DNA of 64,000 nucleotides from Zygnema cylindricum (GCA_037447655.1 JBBHKE010000100.1:108954-172953); one strand, 5' to 3'. Counted from the stretch's first letter, positions 1-9,317 are shown. The notes: generated by a model from the sequence alone, not told the origin. Translations and numbers: made by a program.

Positions 1-52
1 ATTTGCTCCAGCAAACTTGGAGAACTTAATGGCTTCGTTTGCTTTGATACCA
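1..52 (-). other. Leader and gag start of LTR element K, with primer-binding site
   Basis: On the minus strand the LTR end at 53 is followed directly by TGGTATCAAAGC (52-41). This is close to the complement of the 3' end of plant initiator tRNA-Met (TGGTATCAGAGCC), the classical full-length-primer site. An ATG formed by the last LTR base and the first two PBS bases opens a frame that stays open to the window edge, about 17 codons (begins MVSKQTKP). Only this tip is visible, so the superfamily cannot be assigned; gag is inferred from position. This primer site differs from the half-tRNA sites of the other copia elements in the window. Confidence 0.7.
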
Positions 53-808
53 TGTTGAATTTTGTGGGCCTCACTCATCTTGCAACAATCTAGCTTCACA
101 AAGCAAAAACTCTCTCACAGGTCACTCAAGAATCTTCCGAAGCCACAAAGAATTCACTCACAAAGTAAAAGCACACTTGCTCAAATTTTCCTCACAAGAA
201 GAATCACTTTATTATCTCCAAGTTCTCTTTACAAGGCTTCACTTATCTTTGTATCTCAACTCACACACAGTTACAATGCTTTCTCACTATAGGGACTCTT
301 ACTATCTCTTCAACTATGGTCACAACCAATTCTCGAATTGTATTGATTTGTCTACTTCTCCTACTTCATATATACTCTTTTCTACTCTACCCTTCTAGAC
401 ATTCTAGACATTTCTAGCTCTAACTTATTGACAAGTGTCCTTCTCGTGGCTCTCCACGTCACAAGAACCTACTAGACATGTCCCCGAAACTCGTGGCTCT
501 CCACGTCACAAGAACCTACTAGACATGTCCCCGAAACTCCAAGGAAACACTTAGGAACCACCTCGGAAAAGTCCATACCGTTTCCTGTGGAACCTTCTAG
601 AAGCTTCTGCTTTGCACGCCTGTAACTTTTGATCTACGTATCCAAATCTTGCTCTCTATAGCTCGTTAGAAATCTCTTTCTCTGTAGACTATTTAACAAG
701 AAAGTTATTCCACTTTGCACTTCTGCACTGCGCTTCTCCATTGCGCCACTGCGCTCTCTCCCTTTAATGCACTATCTTCTGAACTAACTTAGGATTACTT
801 TCTCAACA
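53..808 (-). repeat. 5' LTR of element K
   Basis: The segment begins TGTTGA and ends TCAACA, a perfect 6-bp terminal inverted repeat with the TG...CA ends of an LTR, and abuts a PBS on its left. The element therefore points left and its body lies outside the window. In the minus sense a TATATA box (368-374) sits about 435 bp from the LTR start. A 47-bp tandem duplication lies just upstream of it. The outer flank 809-813 (gtatg) would be one side of the target duplication; the other side is not visible. Confidence 0.8.
443..536. repeat. Two tandem 47-bp units inside LTR K
   Basis: Units 443-489 and 490-536 look identical and begin CTCGTGGCTCTCCACGTCAC. Each has a short inverted repeat around CGTGG/CCACG with an ACGT core. 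They lie upstream of the TATA box in the element's sense, where tandem enhancer-like repeats occur in some plant retrotransposon LTRs. The regulatory role is inference from position. Confidence 0.85.
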
Positions 809-1016
809 GTATGTCTAGGCATTACCAAAAGTTAACCGGAGAGTATTGGAATTGATCTTGGAACATCCAGCCTAGGACCGTATAGAATTGGTATCCCGCC
901 TTATCCGCTAGATGTAGAGGTGATCGATGCACATGTATGGTTTGAATATATTATAAAATGTGATAAACTGGTATCATCCATTTAACGGCGAAACCAAACT
1001 AAATGATCACGGAAAT
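809..1016 (+). repeat. Left remnant of old copia LTR J, split by gypsy A
   Basis: This 208-bp piece has no open frame. It weakly resembles the 5' third of the other copia LTRs, including a decayed tRNA-like hairpin (attggaattgatcttgg near 859) and a tcatccatttaacgg tract. Its continuation appears to be 22901-23685 across the gypsy element; the flanks gaaat (1012-1016) and gaaag (22901-22905) look like a target duplication with one mutation. The left end is cut by the LTR of element K. Confidence 0.5.
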
Positions 1017-1508
1017 TGTAAAAGGGACAGGGATTATAGGCACAGCAATACACCACCATGCACAGCGGAAAGCTCCAAAGATCTTCCCGTAGCAACAGCA
1101 GGCGCACACAACAATAACAGACAAGATTGCGCTTTATTACTCAAGGGAGGATTATAAAATTCGGCGCTCACTGCGAAGGTCTACTAAAAAGAGTGTGGCT
1201 CGTACTACGTCTGTCTCACTATTTAAACTAACTGCTAGTCAACCCAATATTGTACAAATGTACACATAGACCTTCGCGGTCAACCGAGATTTATCCACAA
1301 TATTCTTCTAGAACTATACGGTAAAATCTACTTTCCGCGGCGTTGCTATACTGCTACGCAGCGTTGGTATGCTGCGCTACGTTATTCTACTAAGTTACTA
1401 TGCTGCTATGTTGCACTAATCTGGAATCGCAGCTGCGCTGCTTTGCAACCGCAACTATAGCAGCCTACTTTCTAGCCACTAAGTACTCCACCTTGTAACC
1501 CTGTTACA
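1017..1508 (-). repeat. 3' LTR of gypsy A
   Basis: The LTR starts TGTAAAAGGGACAGGG and ends CCCTGTTACA on the plus strand, giving a long imperfect terminal inverted repeat. Its right half is rich in self-complementary GCTGCG / CGCAGC / TGCTATGCTGC motifs. A TATTTAAA sequence near 1220 is the best TATA candidate in the minus sense. It has the same length as the 5' LTR. Confidence 0.9.
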
Positions 1509-1922
1509 GTGCCTCCCACTAAGGATTCAGCGTCCCGCTGAACTTTGCTCACTCAAGGTACTGTAATTTCCGGAACATGTCGTGTGTTTCCTCACGATAC
1601 TCCTCGAATTCCTGTCGTAGGGTGTCAAGTTGATTCTGGAGCTGCTCGCAACGTGTCTCCAGCAGCGCAATATGATGGTCCGCCGCTGTCAGACGCCTCC
1701 GAGTGATTCGCTACCGAACCCGGTCCTCCCCTTCCTCCGGTGCCTCCGCTGTTGCCTCAGGTTGCGCCAATGCGATCGCCGGTACAGATCCTTCTGGTGT
1801 AGGAGATTGTGGAGATTGGGTTCCTCCGCTTGGTGTTCTCCCTCCGCCACCCCCTCTGCTGGTTCCCACCGTGGTACTTTCCTTAATTTGAAAGAGATGT
1901 GTTTCCTGGCGGCTCGGGCCCG
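1509..1922 (-). other. 3' untranslated region and polypurine tract of gypsy A
   Basis: Next to the LTR the minus strand reads AGTGGGAGGCAC, a short purine-rich tract in the position of the plus-strand primer. The rest, up to the extra ORF, shows no recognisable domain and no long conserved frame. Confidence 0.55.
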
Positions 1923-2925
1923 CTACAGAGCGTTCTTCCAGGCCAACTTGAGTGCCCGTACCTCGGGTGTAACCTCCGCCCGAGAGATGATGTCATGCAG
2001 ACAAACATCCCACGGGTGGTAACGCCGGAGTAACCCCGAAAAATGCACCCTGTACCGGTAGTTCTCTTCGACTACCTCCACGAATGGCAGGGTACGAGGG
2101 TTTAGTTGTACATAACCCTTATGGTTGTTCCCTAGGTCCTTCGTCCTCATGAAATTCCAGGCTGGGTGTGACGGCACGTTGGCGGGGATATAGATAGGGT
2201 CCCCAGGTTTTCCTGTGCGCCACGTTACAGGCCACTCCGAAGGGTCCCAGTATAAGCGCTTGGCAAAGCTGAAAGTAGGGTCCGGATGCCGAGTGTCCAT
2301 GGGAGATGGAAAGAGACAATCGGGGATTTCTTCCTCCTGCTCACTTTCCCTGTCCGTGTCCCCTCTTTCCCTTCCGAGGAGAAAAACCTCGTCATCACTA
2401 GGGAATTTTGCTTCCGCCTTCTTCCCTAAGCTTTCCGAGGACTACTCGTCCGCGGTGCTCTCCCTATTAGGGTCTCTCATTACCTCCAGGTCAAAGGCGC
2501 GCTCCTCAATTTGCGGGTGTGTCGGTTCCCGTTCCGGCTCCTCCGCATCCGAAATCACATGGTCTTCTTCATCCTCCTAATCCCCTTCCTGGATTGGGTT
2601 GTACTCGGGGTCTTGTGATTTTTTTGACCCCTTTCCTCCGCTGGTCTCCGCTGGGCGTGCCCTATTACTAGTTGTCTCCTCTGATTCAGGGACTGCCTCT
2701 ACCTCCCTCCTCCTGTCTTCCTCTACCATGGCCTCTGCCGCCTTTAACAATCTATCTGGGCGGGGTTATCTTCTCGCCCTACTCGTACCACTCTCTGTCT
2801 TTTTGGCGACGGAGAAGACAATGATGCCATGGACGTTGTGGCGTCCGATATCTTCGGTAATGCGAGAAGGGAGGGTAAGTTGGCTGTGCAGAGTGAAGCA
2901 CTCTCTAAGCTGCCTAGACTAGGCT
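1923..2925 (-). pseudogene. Extra 3' ORF of gypsy A, family not recognised
   Basis: One minus-strand frame can be followed from about 2925 to 1923, roughly 330 codons, broken by stops near 2766-2768, 2577-2579 and 2442-2444. The N-terminal part includes the stretch DIGRHNVHGIIVFSVAKK. The middle is acidic and low-complexity, with many Glu/Asp/Ser/Arg (for example residues VEEDRREVEAVPESEE). The C-terminal 125 codons from the ATG at 2300 are open and look globular, with motifs YIPANVPSHPAWNFMR and RYRVHFSGLLRRYHPWDV. It lies downstream of the chromodomain with its own frame. It resembles no Gag, Pol or envelope domain I know; no transmembrane segment is evident. It could be an accessory protein or captured host sequence. 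Confidence 0.5.
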
Positions 2926-2962
2926 GGGCGCGAGGGCGGATGGCGGCTTTATTACAGAGGGT

Positions 2963-5159
2963 TTAGGCTTTCACGTTTGGACTTTGTGAAGCGTCGCAGT
3001 GTGCGAGGGTATCGCAGCGTCCAACAGTTATAAAACTGCTCTGCTGCAGCAAAACCGAGGGTTCGTTGTCACCAATGTGGTGAAACATTATTGCGCCATT
3101 GCGCTTTCCTGTCAGCGCAGCGGTGGCGCTGCGTTCCTCTGATGGTACCGTATCCATGCTGCGCTGCGGTGGCTGCGCCGCTGTATCGCAGAAGTGAGAT
3201 AACCTCGTCGTTGCGTTTCTTCGCCGCGTCCCTAATATAATTGCGATGGTTCCGACAGTGCGATTCGATCTTTTGCCGCGGCGGCTGCGATTGCCCCTCC
3301 GGTGAAGTTGAGTGTCCCCACTCATATGAAACCGGTGCACCAACTCAGGAGAATGCAAATCTTCCTTGTTCACCCAAGAGTCATCCTCAGCGCCGTAGCG
3401 CTTCCAACGCACGAGAAACTGGCTAGAGTTCGAATTCGGAGAGCGGCGCGACTGAAGGATCTCCTCCACCTCATACTCGTCCGAGGTACCGTGAACGAGG
3501 TGTAAAGGATTATGTTGCCGTCGATTAGGAAACATCAAATCAGGGTCTTTGAATGGTTTAAGCAGGGAAACATGGAAGACATTGTGGATATGCCACTCCG
3601 TCGGAATATCCAACTTATAAGCCACCTCTCCTACACGTGACAGAATCGTGAAAGGGCGTGTGAATTTCGGTGCTAGTTTCTTAAAGAGGGCGCTCGGTAA
3701 GGAGAGGTTTGCCATATTAAGACGAACCTTATCACCCACGCGAAAAACGATTTCCTTCCGGTGGGAGTCGGCTTGCGACTTTTGACGATCCTTTGCCAGC
3801 TCGAGCGCCTTCGCCGCCTTTTCCAAGTTCCCTTGCAACGTTGTGGCAAAATCCAGAGCTGCCGGCGTAGGGCAGTCTGCGACCAATAAGTTTTGGGGAA
3901 GAGTGGGCTGTCGTCCATTGAGAGAAAATGGCGTAGCATTCGTGGACGAGTGCACCGCACTGTTGTACGCTACCTCAATCGCTCTTAGATGGAATACCCA
4001 ATCCGTTTGGTGCACCGAAACTTAACCCTTTAACGCCTCCTCCAATGTCCGATTCACCCTTTCAATTTGACCATCTGTTTGAGGGTGGTAAGCTGTGGAC
4101 ATCGCCAGTTGCATTCCACATAGCTCAAACAGACCCCTCCAAAAGTGACTCACAAATTTCCGATCCCGATTGCTTACGATCCTCTTTGGGAGTCCGTGAT
4201 GGCGGAATATCTCCCGAAAGAATAAGTCTGCCACATCTCGCGCTGTGGCGGTGGTTGTCGTGGGTAAGAAATGAGCCATTTTTGTCAGGTAATCCACGAC
4301 GACGAAGATAGAGTCGTAGCCCTCCTTTGTCAGCGGAAGGGCCACGATGAAATCCATCGAAATCGCCTCCCAAGGAAAAGATGGTATCGGAAGGGGTTGT
4401 AACAAACCGTGTTGCCCTGAATCTGGTTTGTTCCTATTACAGGAGTCACACGTCCGGACATATTCTGCAATGTCTCGAGTCATTTTTGGCCAATAATACG
4501 CCTCAGCGACACGTGCGGTTGTTTTATCCGGCCCAAAATGTCCACTGAGCGGCTTGTCGTGACTCATTTTAAGAATCATGTGACGGAGTTCTGTATTTAT
4601 TGGCACATAAAGCCGTGTTGTCTTACTCGGTCTGTATGGCCACATACCATTGGCGGTTCGAACGAGTACCTTCCGTTTAATGAGTTCCTTTAGTGAATCA
4701 TCATCGCGGTAGGCGGCCTTTATCCGACCTAACCACTGGTCATCCACCTGCACCGTACTGGTGAATGCGCTGAGTTTCGGGTCTTGCGCTGCGGTCGACG
4801 CTGCGGTGTTCTCTTTTACAGAGCTTACGCTCCCATGCTGCGATGTTTGCGGTCGTTGCTCCGCTACCGGTGCAGCGACTTCGGGTCTTCTTGACAGCGC
4901 ATCCACCGAGTTCGTTTTGCCTAGCTTATATTCTATAACAAGTTCCGGACCGAAGGTCTGCAGAAACGTCATCCAGCGCACTTGTTTCTTGGACAACTTC
5001 GGTTGGGTCTGGAGATATTGTAAGGCGTGGTGATCCGTGATAATCGTGATCTGTTTCCCCCGAACGTAACACTTCCAAACCTCCAGCGCATTAATGATAG
5101 CTATTGTCTCCTTCTCATGAGTGGCCCAGTTCAGCTCTGCTGCCTTTAGTTTTCGACTG
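2963..5159 (-). pseudogene. pol: Gypsy A pol, second copy: RNaseH end, integrase, chromodomain
   Basis: Reading leftwards from about 5150: RNaseH C-terminal part (NWATHEKETIAIINALEVWK, then the TDHHALQYL and VDALSRRP motifs), the integrase zinc finger ending CDSCN, and the integrase core (MDFIVALPL, DYLTKMAHFLPTTT, then HPQTDGQIERVNR with the catalytic Glu). The chromodomain follows, with YEVEEILQSR, FLVRWKRYG and DDSWVNKEDL keeping the aromatic positions used to bind methylated histone H3. A stop near 4020 splits the frame. A basic tail of about 120 residues follows the chromodomain to 2963. It is about 14% different in DNA from the first copy over the RNaseH region, mostly at third codon positions, whereas the LTRs differ by about 5%. 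Confidence 0.85.
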
Positions 5160-5873
5160 CACTAGATACTGGCTAGAGTTGGAATTCCGAGAGCGGCGCG
5201 ACTGAAGGATCTCCTCCACCCCATACTCATCCGAGGTACCGTGAACGGGGGGTAAAGGATTATTTTGCCGTCGATTAGGAAACATCGAATCAGGGTCTTT
5301 GAATGGTTTAAGCAGGGAAACATGGAAGATATTGTGGATATGCCACTCCGTCAGAATATCCAACTTATAAGCCACCTCTCCCACACGTGACAGAACCGTG
5401 AATGGGCGCGTGAATTTCGGTGCCAATTTCTTAGAGAGGGCGCCCGGTAAGGAGAGGTTTGCCATATTAAGGCGAACCCTATCACCCACAAGAAAAACGA
5501 TTTCCTTCCGGTGGGAGTCGGCTTGCGACTTTTGACGATCCTTTGCCAGCTGCAGCACCTTCGCCGCCTTTTCCAAGTTCCCTTGCAACATTGTGGCAAA
5601 AACCAGAGCTGCCGGCGTAGGGCAATCTGCGACCAATAAATTTTGGGGAAGAGTGGGCTATCGTACATTGAGGGAAAATGGCGTAGCATTCGTGGACAAG
5701 TGCACCGCACTGTTGTACGCCACATCAATCGCTGTTAGATGGTTTACCCAATCCGTTTGGTGCACCGAAACATAAGCCCGTAACGCCTCCTCCAATGTCC
5801 GATTCACCCTTTCAGTTTTACCATCCGTTTGAGGGTGGTAAGCTGTGGACATTGCCAGTTGCGTTCCACATAG
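5160..5873 (-). pseudogene. pol: Gypsy A pol, first copy: integrase C-terminal part and truncated chromodomain
   Basis: From 5873 leftwards the frame reads STAYHPQTDGKTERVNRTL (integrase catalytic Glu), the integrase C-terminal domain and the start of the chromodomain (YGVEEILQSRR). It then breaks inside the chromodomain at about 5150-5165 and continues as RNaseH sequence of the second copy. The junction shares only a few bases (AGTCG), so it looks like illegitimate recombination or template switching. A stop near 5658 breaks the frame. The other half of this copy is 12346-13448. Confidence 0.85.
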
Positions 5874-6088
5874 TGTAGAAATTAATGGTCTTTTAAAGTA
5901 TTTTCTAGGTCTGAATAGAAATAAGAAAGAAGCCGAGGCAGTCTACCTCTAACTTCTCTCTCCAACTCTCAAACTTGTCGCAGTCACTGAGTAATTGGAG
6001 AGGGAGCTAGAGCCATGGCTACCTAGACTATCCAGAGGTTTACGGGAATATATATTTTAGTTAGGGGTTTAATTTACTATAAGGTATG

Positions 6089-6165
6089 TGCCGGCCACAG
6101 GATTTGATCCTGGTACCTACCGGCCGGCAGTCAACCGGTAGTCGGTAGCCTTAGTCGTTAAGTGT
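6089..6165 (-). other. tRNA-like hairpin module in LTR B
   Basis: TGCCGGCC (6089-6096) pairs perfectly with GGCCGGCA (6122-6129), enclosing a second hairpin AGGAT-ttg-ATCCT (6099-6111). Read on the minus strand this resembles a tRNA 3' half: GGATCAAATCC is close to the B-box consensus GGTTCGANTCC, followed by an acceptor-like stem. Further upstream CTTAACGGCTAAGGC in the 3' LTR copy resembles a D-arm/A-box. It is too irregular for a working tRNA gene. The same module recurs in most copia LTRs here at the same relative place. Confidence 0.5.
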
Positions 6166-6458
6166 AGAATCAGTGTTACGTACTATTAGGTTTGATAATT
6201 AATTAAACACTTCTACGTTGCATAGTTCATTTAACTGCAATAGTTTTACGGGATACATAGATCAAGTAGATGTAAAAGTACGGATTCTGGTACGAGTACG
6301 AAACCAATACCGCGCATTTATTCCTTTAGTGAAACGAATACCGCGCATGCATTTATTACGGCTACGATTAAATGTGAATTTAATCTGACGGTCGGAATTA
6401 ACGCCGAGATCGCGGAAGAGGATTTTTGGCGGTTTGTGGTTATCGCCACATCGGATGA

Positions 6459-6721
6459 CACGTGGCGGAATGACATTGGATCGCGGCATCTCCGAAGATT
6501 AGGGGAGCGAATCCGGACATACCACGTGTCGACATTTAGGCCATGTCGTACAATGTTCGTACAGAAAGTTCACCGGCAGCTGTACTTTTGTGTACGAAAC
6601 TGAAATCTGATTGGCTCCGTACATCAGTAGATAGAGTCTGTGAGAGAGATAGGACTTAGAATAATTAGAAGATAGGACTCTCTCTCGTAGAGAGCTTCTG
6701 TACAAAAGGTCAACTTTGACC
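6459..6721 (+). promoter_or_regulatory. Promoter-like block of LTR B
   Basis: Two CACGTG G-boxes lie at 6459-6464 and 6523-6528, both flanked by A/C as in ACGT-type elements. Near 6557 an inverted repeat GTACAGAAAGT ... CTGTACTTTTGTGTAC follows, then gattgg (inverted CCAAT) near 6609, and a GGTCAACTTTGACC palindrome (6708-6721) holding two W-box cores. A weak TACAAAA at 6701 takes the TATA position; in the E family the same place reads TATAAAAAGG. The arrangement is repeated in several LTR families. Promoter function is inferred. Confidence 0.5.
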
Positions 6722-6911
6722 CTCAATAACTTACTGCTCAGGGGAGCAAATTCAGAGATTCTTTTTGCTATCGACTCAGGGGAGTCTTGTCTTCACAAGG
6801 AAGAAGTTGGTCAAAGATTTTGTGTGCCAAGGTGGCAGTTATTTTTGCTGAAACACAAAGGGGTCAGGGTTATCGTAGAGGCTTTTTGGAAGCTGTCCAC
6901 TCTGAGGACTT

Positions 6912-8040
6912 ATGGAGGTCTCAGAGTTTCAGGTTATGGGCCCACCCTCTAGGGTACCAATCTTTAATGGAACTGGCTTCATATACTGGGAAAGTATGAT
7001 GATATGAGCTCTATGCGAAAAAAGGTTTTGGGGGATAGTGAGTGGACGGTTGGGGCGCCCATCAAGTCTTGGAATTCCTCCAAGGTTTGGAGGAAGCAGA
7101 TTCACCAAGAAAGAGGATCCACCTTCAACGGAGGAAACAAAAGAAGGAGAGGTGGTGGACAAAGGAAAGGAGAAGGAGGCGACCACACCAATAACAACTG
7201 GTTCGGTATTCATGTCACCTATTCCGAGGAACGAGGAGAATGATACTGAAACCTGGGATTTCAACAATATGGCGGCAAAGCACTTCATCCTTCGCCATCT
7301 CCCTCAAGGACTTGCATGTCCTCATTTGCAGGTAAAAAGGGAATCCGATCTTTGGATGGCTCTCATAGAGATGTATCGAAGTGGTACGATTCAGCAACAA
7401 CAGTTGGCTGATCAGAAAGTTAAGGAGTATGTATACAAAGGGGGAGGGATGTTGGATTTTTGCAATGAGCTTGCTACACTCTTCATGGAGCTAGAGAGTG
7501 CGGGAAAAGATTTTAGTGAAAAAGAAAAGGTTAACTGTTTACTGATGAAGTTACCCGATGAGTTCGAAAACATAGTCAACCGTGTGCAGGACTTGCCGGA
7601 CTCAAGGTGGATATGGAACTCAGTGGTAGGGATGATTCTCGTTCGGGAGAATACGATTAAGATCCGAAAGGGAGGAAAGAGTGGCCAAGCCTTGGCAACT
7701 GCGACCGATTGGAGGAACAAAGATTCTCGCAAACCGGTCGGAAACTATGGGGGGAGGGAGCAGAAAAATCAGACCGACGAGTTCGGACCAAGGGCTCCCA
7801 AAGGTTTATGTCATTTTTGTTAGAAACCTGGGCACTATATGGCAGAGTGCACTAAGCTAACCGAGCTCTGGTTAAAGGAGGGGAAGACCGGTAGTATCGC
7901 GAGAGGAAAGAAAAAGGCCCTTGTGACACAGGTACATGAGACGGAATCCGAGGACGAGGATGATGAGCTCTTTTTGGATGAGGAGTTGGAGGCGAAAAAC
8001 GAGGTCGAAATACCACGAAAGCATAAATGTGCTTACGGTG
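6912..8040 (+). pseudogene. gag: Copia B gag
   Basis: Gag starts at ATG 6912 inside the LTR (MEVSEFQVMGPPSRVP), passes through the PBS and contains the FIYW motif of copia Gag. TGA at 7005-7007 interrupts the frame, which is then open from 7008 to 7820. It includes the conserved MAAKHFILRHLPQGLACPHL block and LLMKLPDEFENIVNRV. The zinc knuckle CHFC-KPGHYMAEC is broken by TAG at 7821-7823. After it comes a Lys-rich then acidic linker (ESEDEDDELFLDEE) ending IPRKHKCAYGGL, where the protease begins. Gag forms the particle that packages the RNA. Confidence 0.85.
6932..6946 (+). other. Half-tRNA primer-binding site of copia B
   Basis: GGTTATGGGCCCACC starts at the base after the LTR. It is the complement of the anticodon stem-loop strand of plant initiator tRNA-Met (GGTGGGCCCATAACC), not of its CCA end. 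Priming by an internal cut of initiator tRNA-Met is established for Drosophila copia, whose PBS is very similar. The site is also in frame with gag and encodes part of QVMGPP. Confidence 0.85.
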
Positions 8041-9317
8041 GATTGAAAGGTGAAGCAGGCTGGATTGTAGATTGAGGTGCCTCCATGCATTTGTGTAAGG
8101 ATAGGCACCTCTTCACAAAGATAAAACATATTCCCACCGTAGAGATAGAGTACGGGGATGGGAGGATAGTCACCACTACTCTTGTAGGATCGGTAGATTT
8201 GAAAAAGTTAGTAGAAGAAAAGACATCCATAGTAACATTCTCCGATGTATTGTTTATTTCGGGGCTGAACAAAAACCTTATCTCTACATTTCTATTAGAT
8301 GATAAGGGTTTTTTTTACTAGCACTAGGGAAGGAGTCTTTACAACTAGTTTTGAAGAGGATGTCTATTTCATTGCTGAGAAAGGTAGCCATGGGATGTTT
8401 AGGCTGGTTTTAAGTAATGAAAAGAAGAAACTTCATTATGCTGGTGTTCATGATATTATGATGTGGCATAAGAGGCTTGGGCATGTGAATCTAGACAAGT
8501 TAAGAGAGATGAAAAAGATGGGAGTGGTGGAAGGGATTAAGTTTAGTAAGAATGATAATATAACTGATTGTAGTGGATGTGCTCAAGGTAAAACACACAT
8601 ATTACCTTTTCCAAAAACAGCCACCTATAAGGGAGAAAAAATTCTAGATCTAGTACACACAGATATTTGGGGACCGGCTAAAGTGCCCTCACCGGGGGGG
8701 GAAGAGATTTATGATGACTATCACTGATGATTGGTCTCGGTATTCCCGAGTGTATTTTTTGAAAAACAAGTCCGAAGCTCAAGAGTGTTTAAGACAATAT
8801 AAAGCATGGAGCGAAAAAACTTCATGAAACTCCAATCAAGAGAATAAAGAGTGACAATGGTGGAGAGTATACTTCTAACAAGTTTAAGGATTTTCTGAGG
8901 GAAGATGGGGTCCAACACCAAAAGACAGTTCCAGAAAACCCGGAACAGAATGGGGTAGCTGAAAGGTTAAATAGAACACTAAGTGATAGTGCTAGAAGTA
9001 TGTTGTCAGATAAGAAGATAGGAAAAAGGTTCTGGGCAGAAGCAATGAACAGTGCTAATTACCTCAAAAATAGAGTTCTTACTTCAACTATAAAAGATCA
9101 AGCACCTTATGAGAGATGGACAGGCCGGAAACCAGACTTATCTTATTTAAAGGTTTTCCGCAGTCAAGTATTCAGTCTAGATACAGATCGGTCTAATTAG
9201 AAGCGAGATCCAAAAGGAAAACCGGGATACTTATTAGGATATGATGAGGATGTTAAAGGATATAGAGTTTATGATCTAAAAAGGAAAGATATAATCTTAG
9301 TAAAGCATCTAGTAGTT
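8041..9317 (+). pseudogene. pol: Copia B protease and integrase
   Basis: The protease active site should read D-S-G but is D-stop-G (TGA 8073-8075); downstream IEYGDGRIVTTTLVGSVDL and the FSDVL motif follow. TAG at 8319-8321 lies in the linker. Integrase starts with the zinc finger MWHKRLGHVN ... CSGC, then HTDIWGPA (first catalytic Asp), SDNGGEYTS (second Asp) and NPEQNGVAERLNR (catalytic Glu). Frame breaks occur at the 8-G run 8694-8701, near 8815, and by TAG at 9198-9200. The C-terminal part includes the GKPGYLLGYDEDVKGYRVYD motif. Confidence 0.85.

Larger units (their letters stand above)
5874..6931 (+). repeat. 5' LTR of copia B
   Basis: TG...CA ends, followed immediately by the PBS. 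From left to right it contains the conserved tagtcactgag and gagccatggct tracts, the tRNA-like hairpin (6089-6129 and beyond), two CACGTG boxes, a GTAC inverted repeat, ATTGG, and a GGTCAACTTTGACC palindrome. The gag ATG lies at 6912-6914, 17 bases before the LTR end. The 3' copy at 11287 differs by only a few substitutions in the stretches compared, so insertion was fairly recent. Confidence 0.93.

Noticed and set aside
1509-2925. Envelope gene in gypsy A
   Set aside because: No signal peptide or hydrophobic transmembrane stretch is visible in the extra ORF; its middle is acidic and charged.
3241-3505. Plus-strand ORFs across the gypsy chromodomain region
   Set aside because: They are complements of the minus-strand pol frame, which carries clear RNaseH, integrase and chromodomain motifs.
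2963-5873. Two separate gypsy insertions instead of one chimeric element
   Set aside because: No LTR, PBS or target duplication lies at the 5150-5165 junction, and only one pair of 492-bp LTRs bounds the whole. An internal chimera is simpler.
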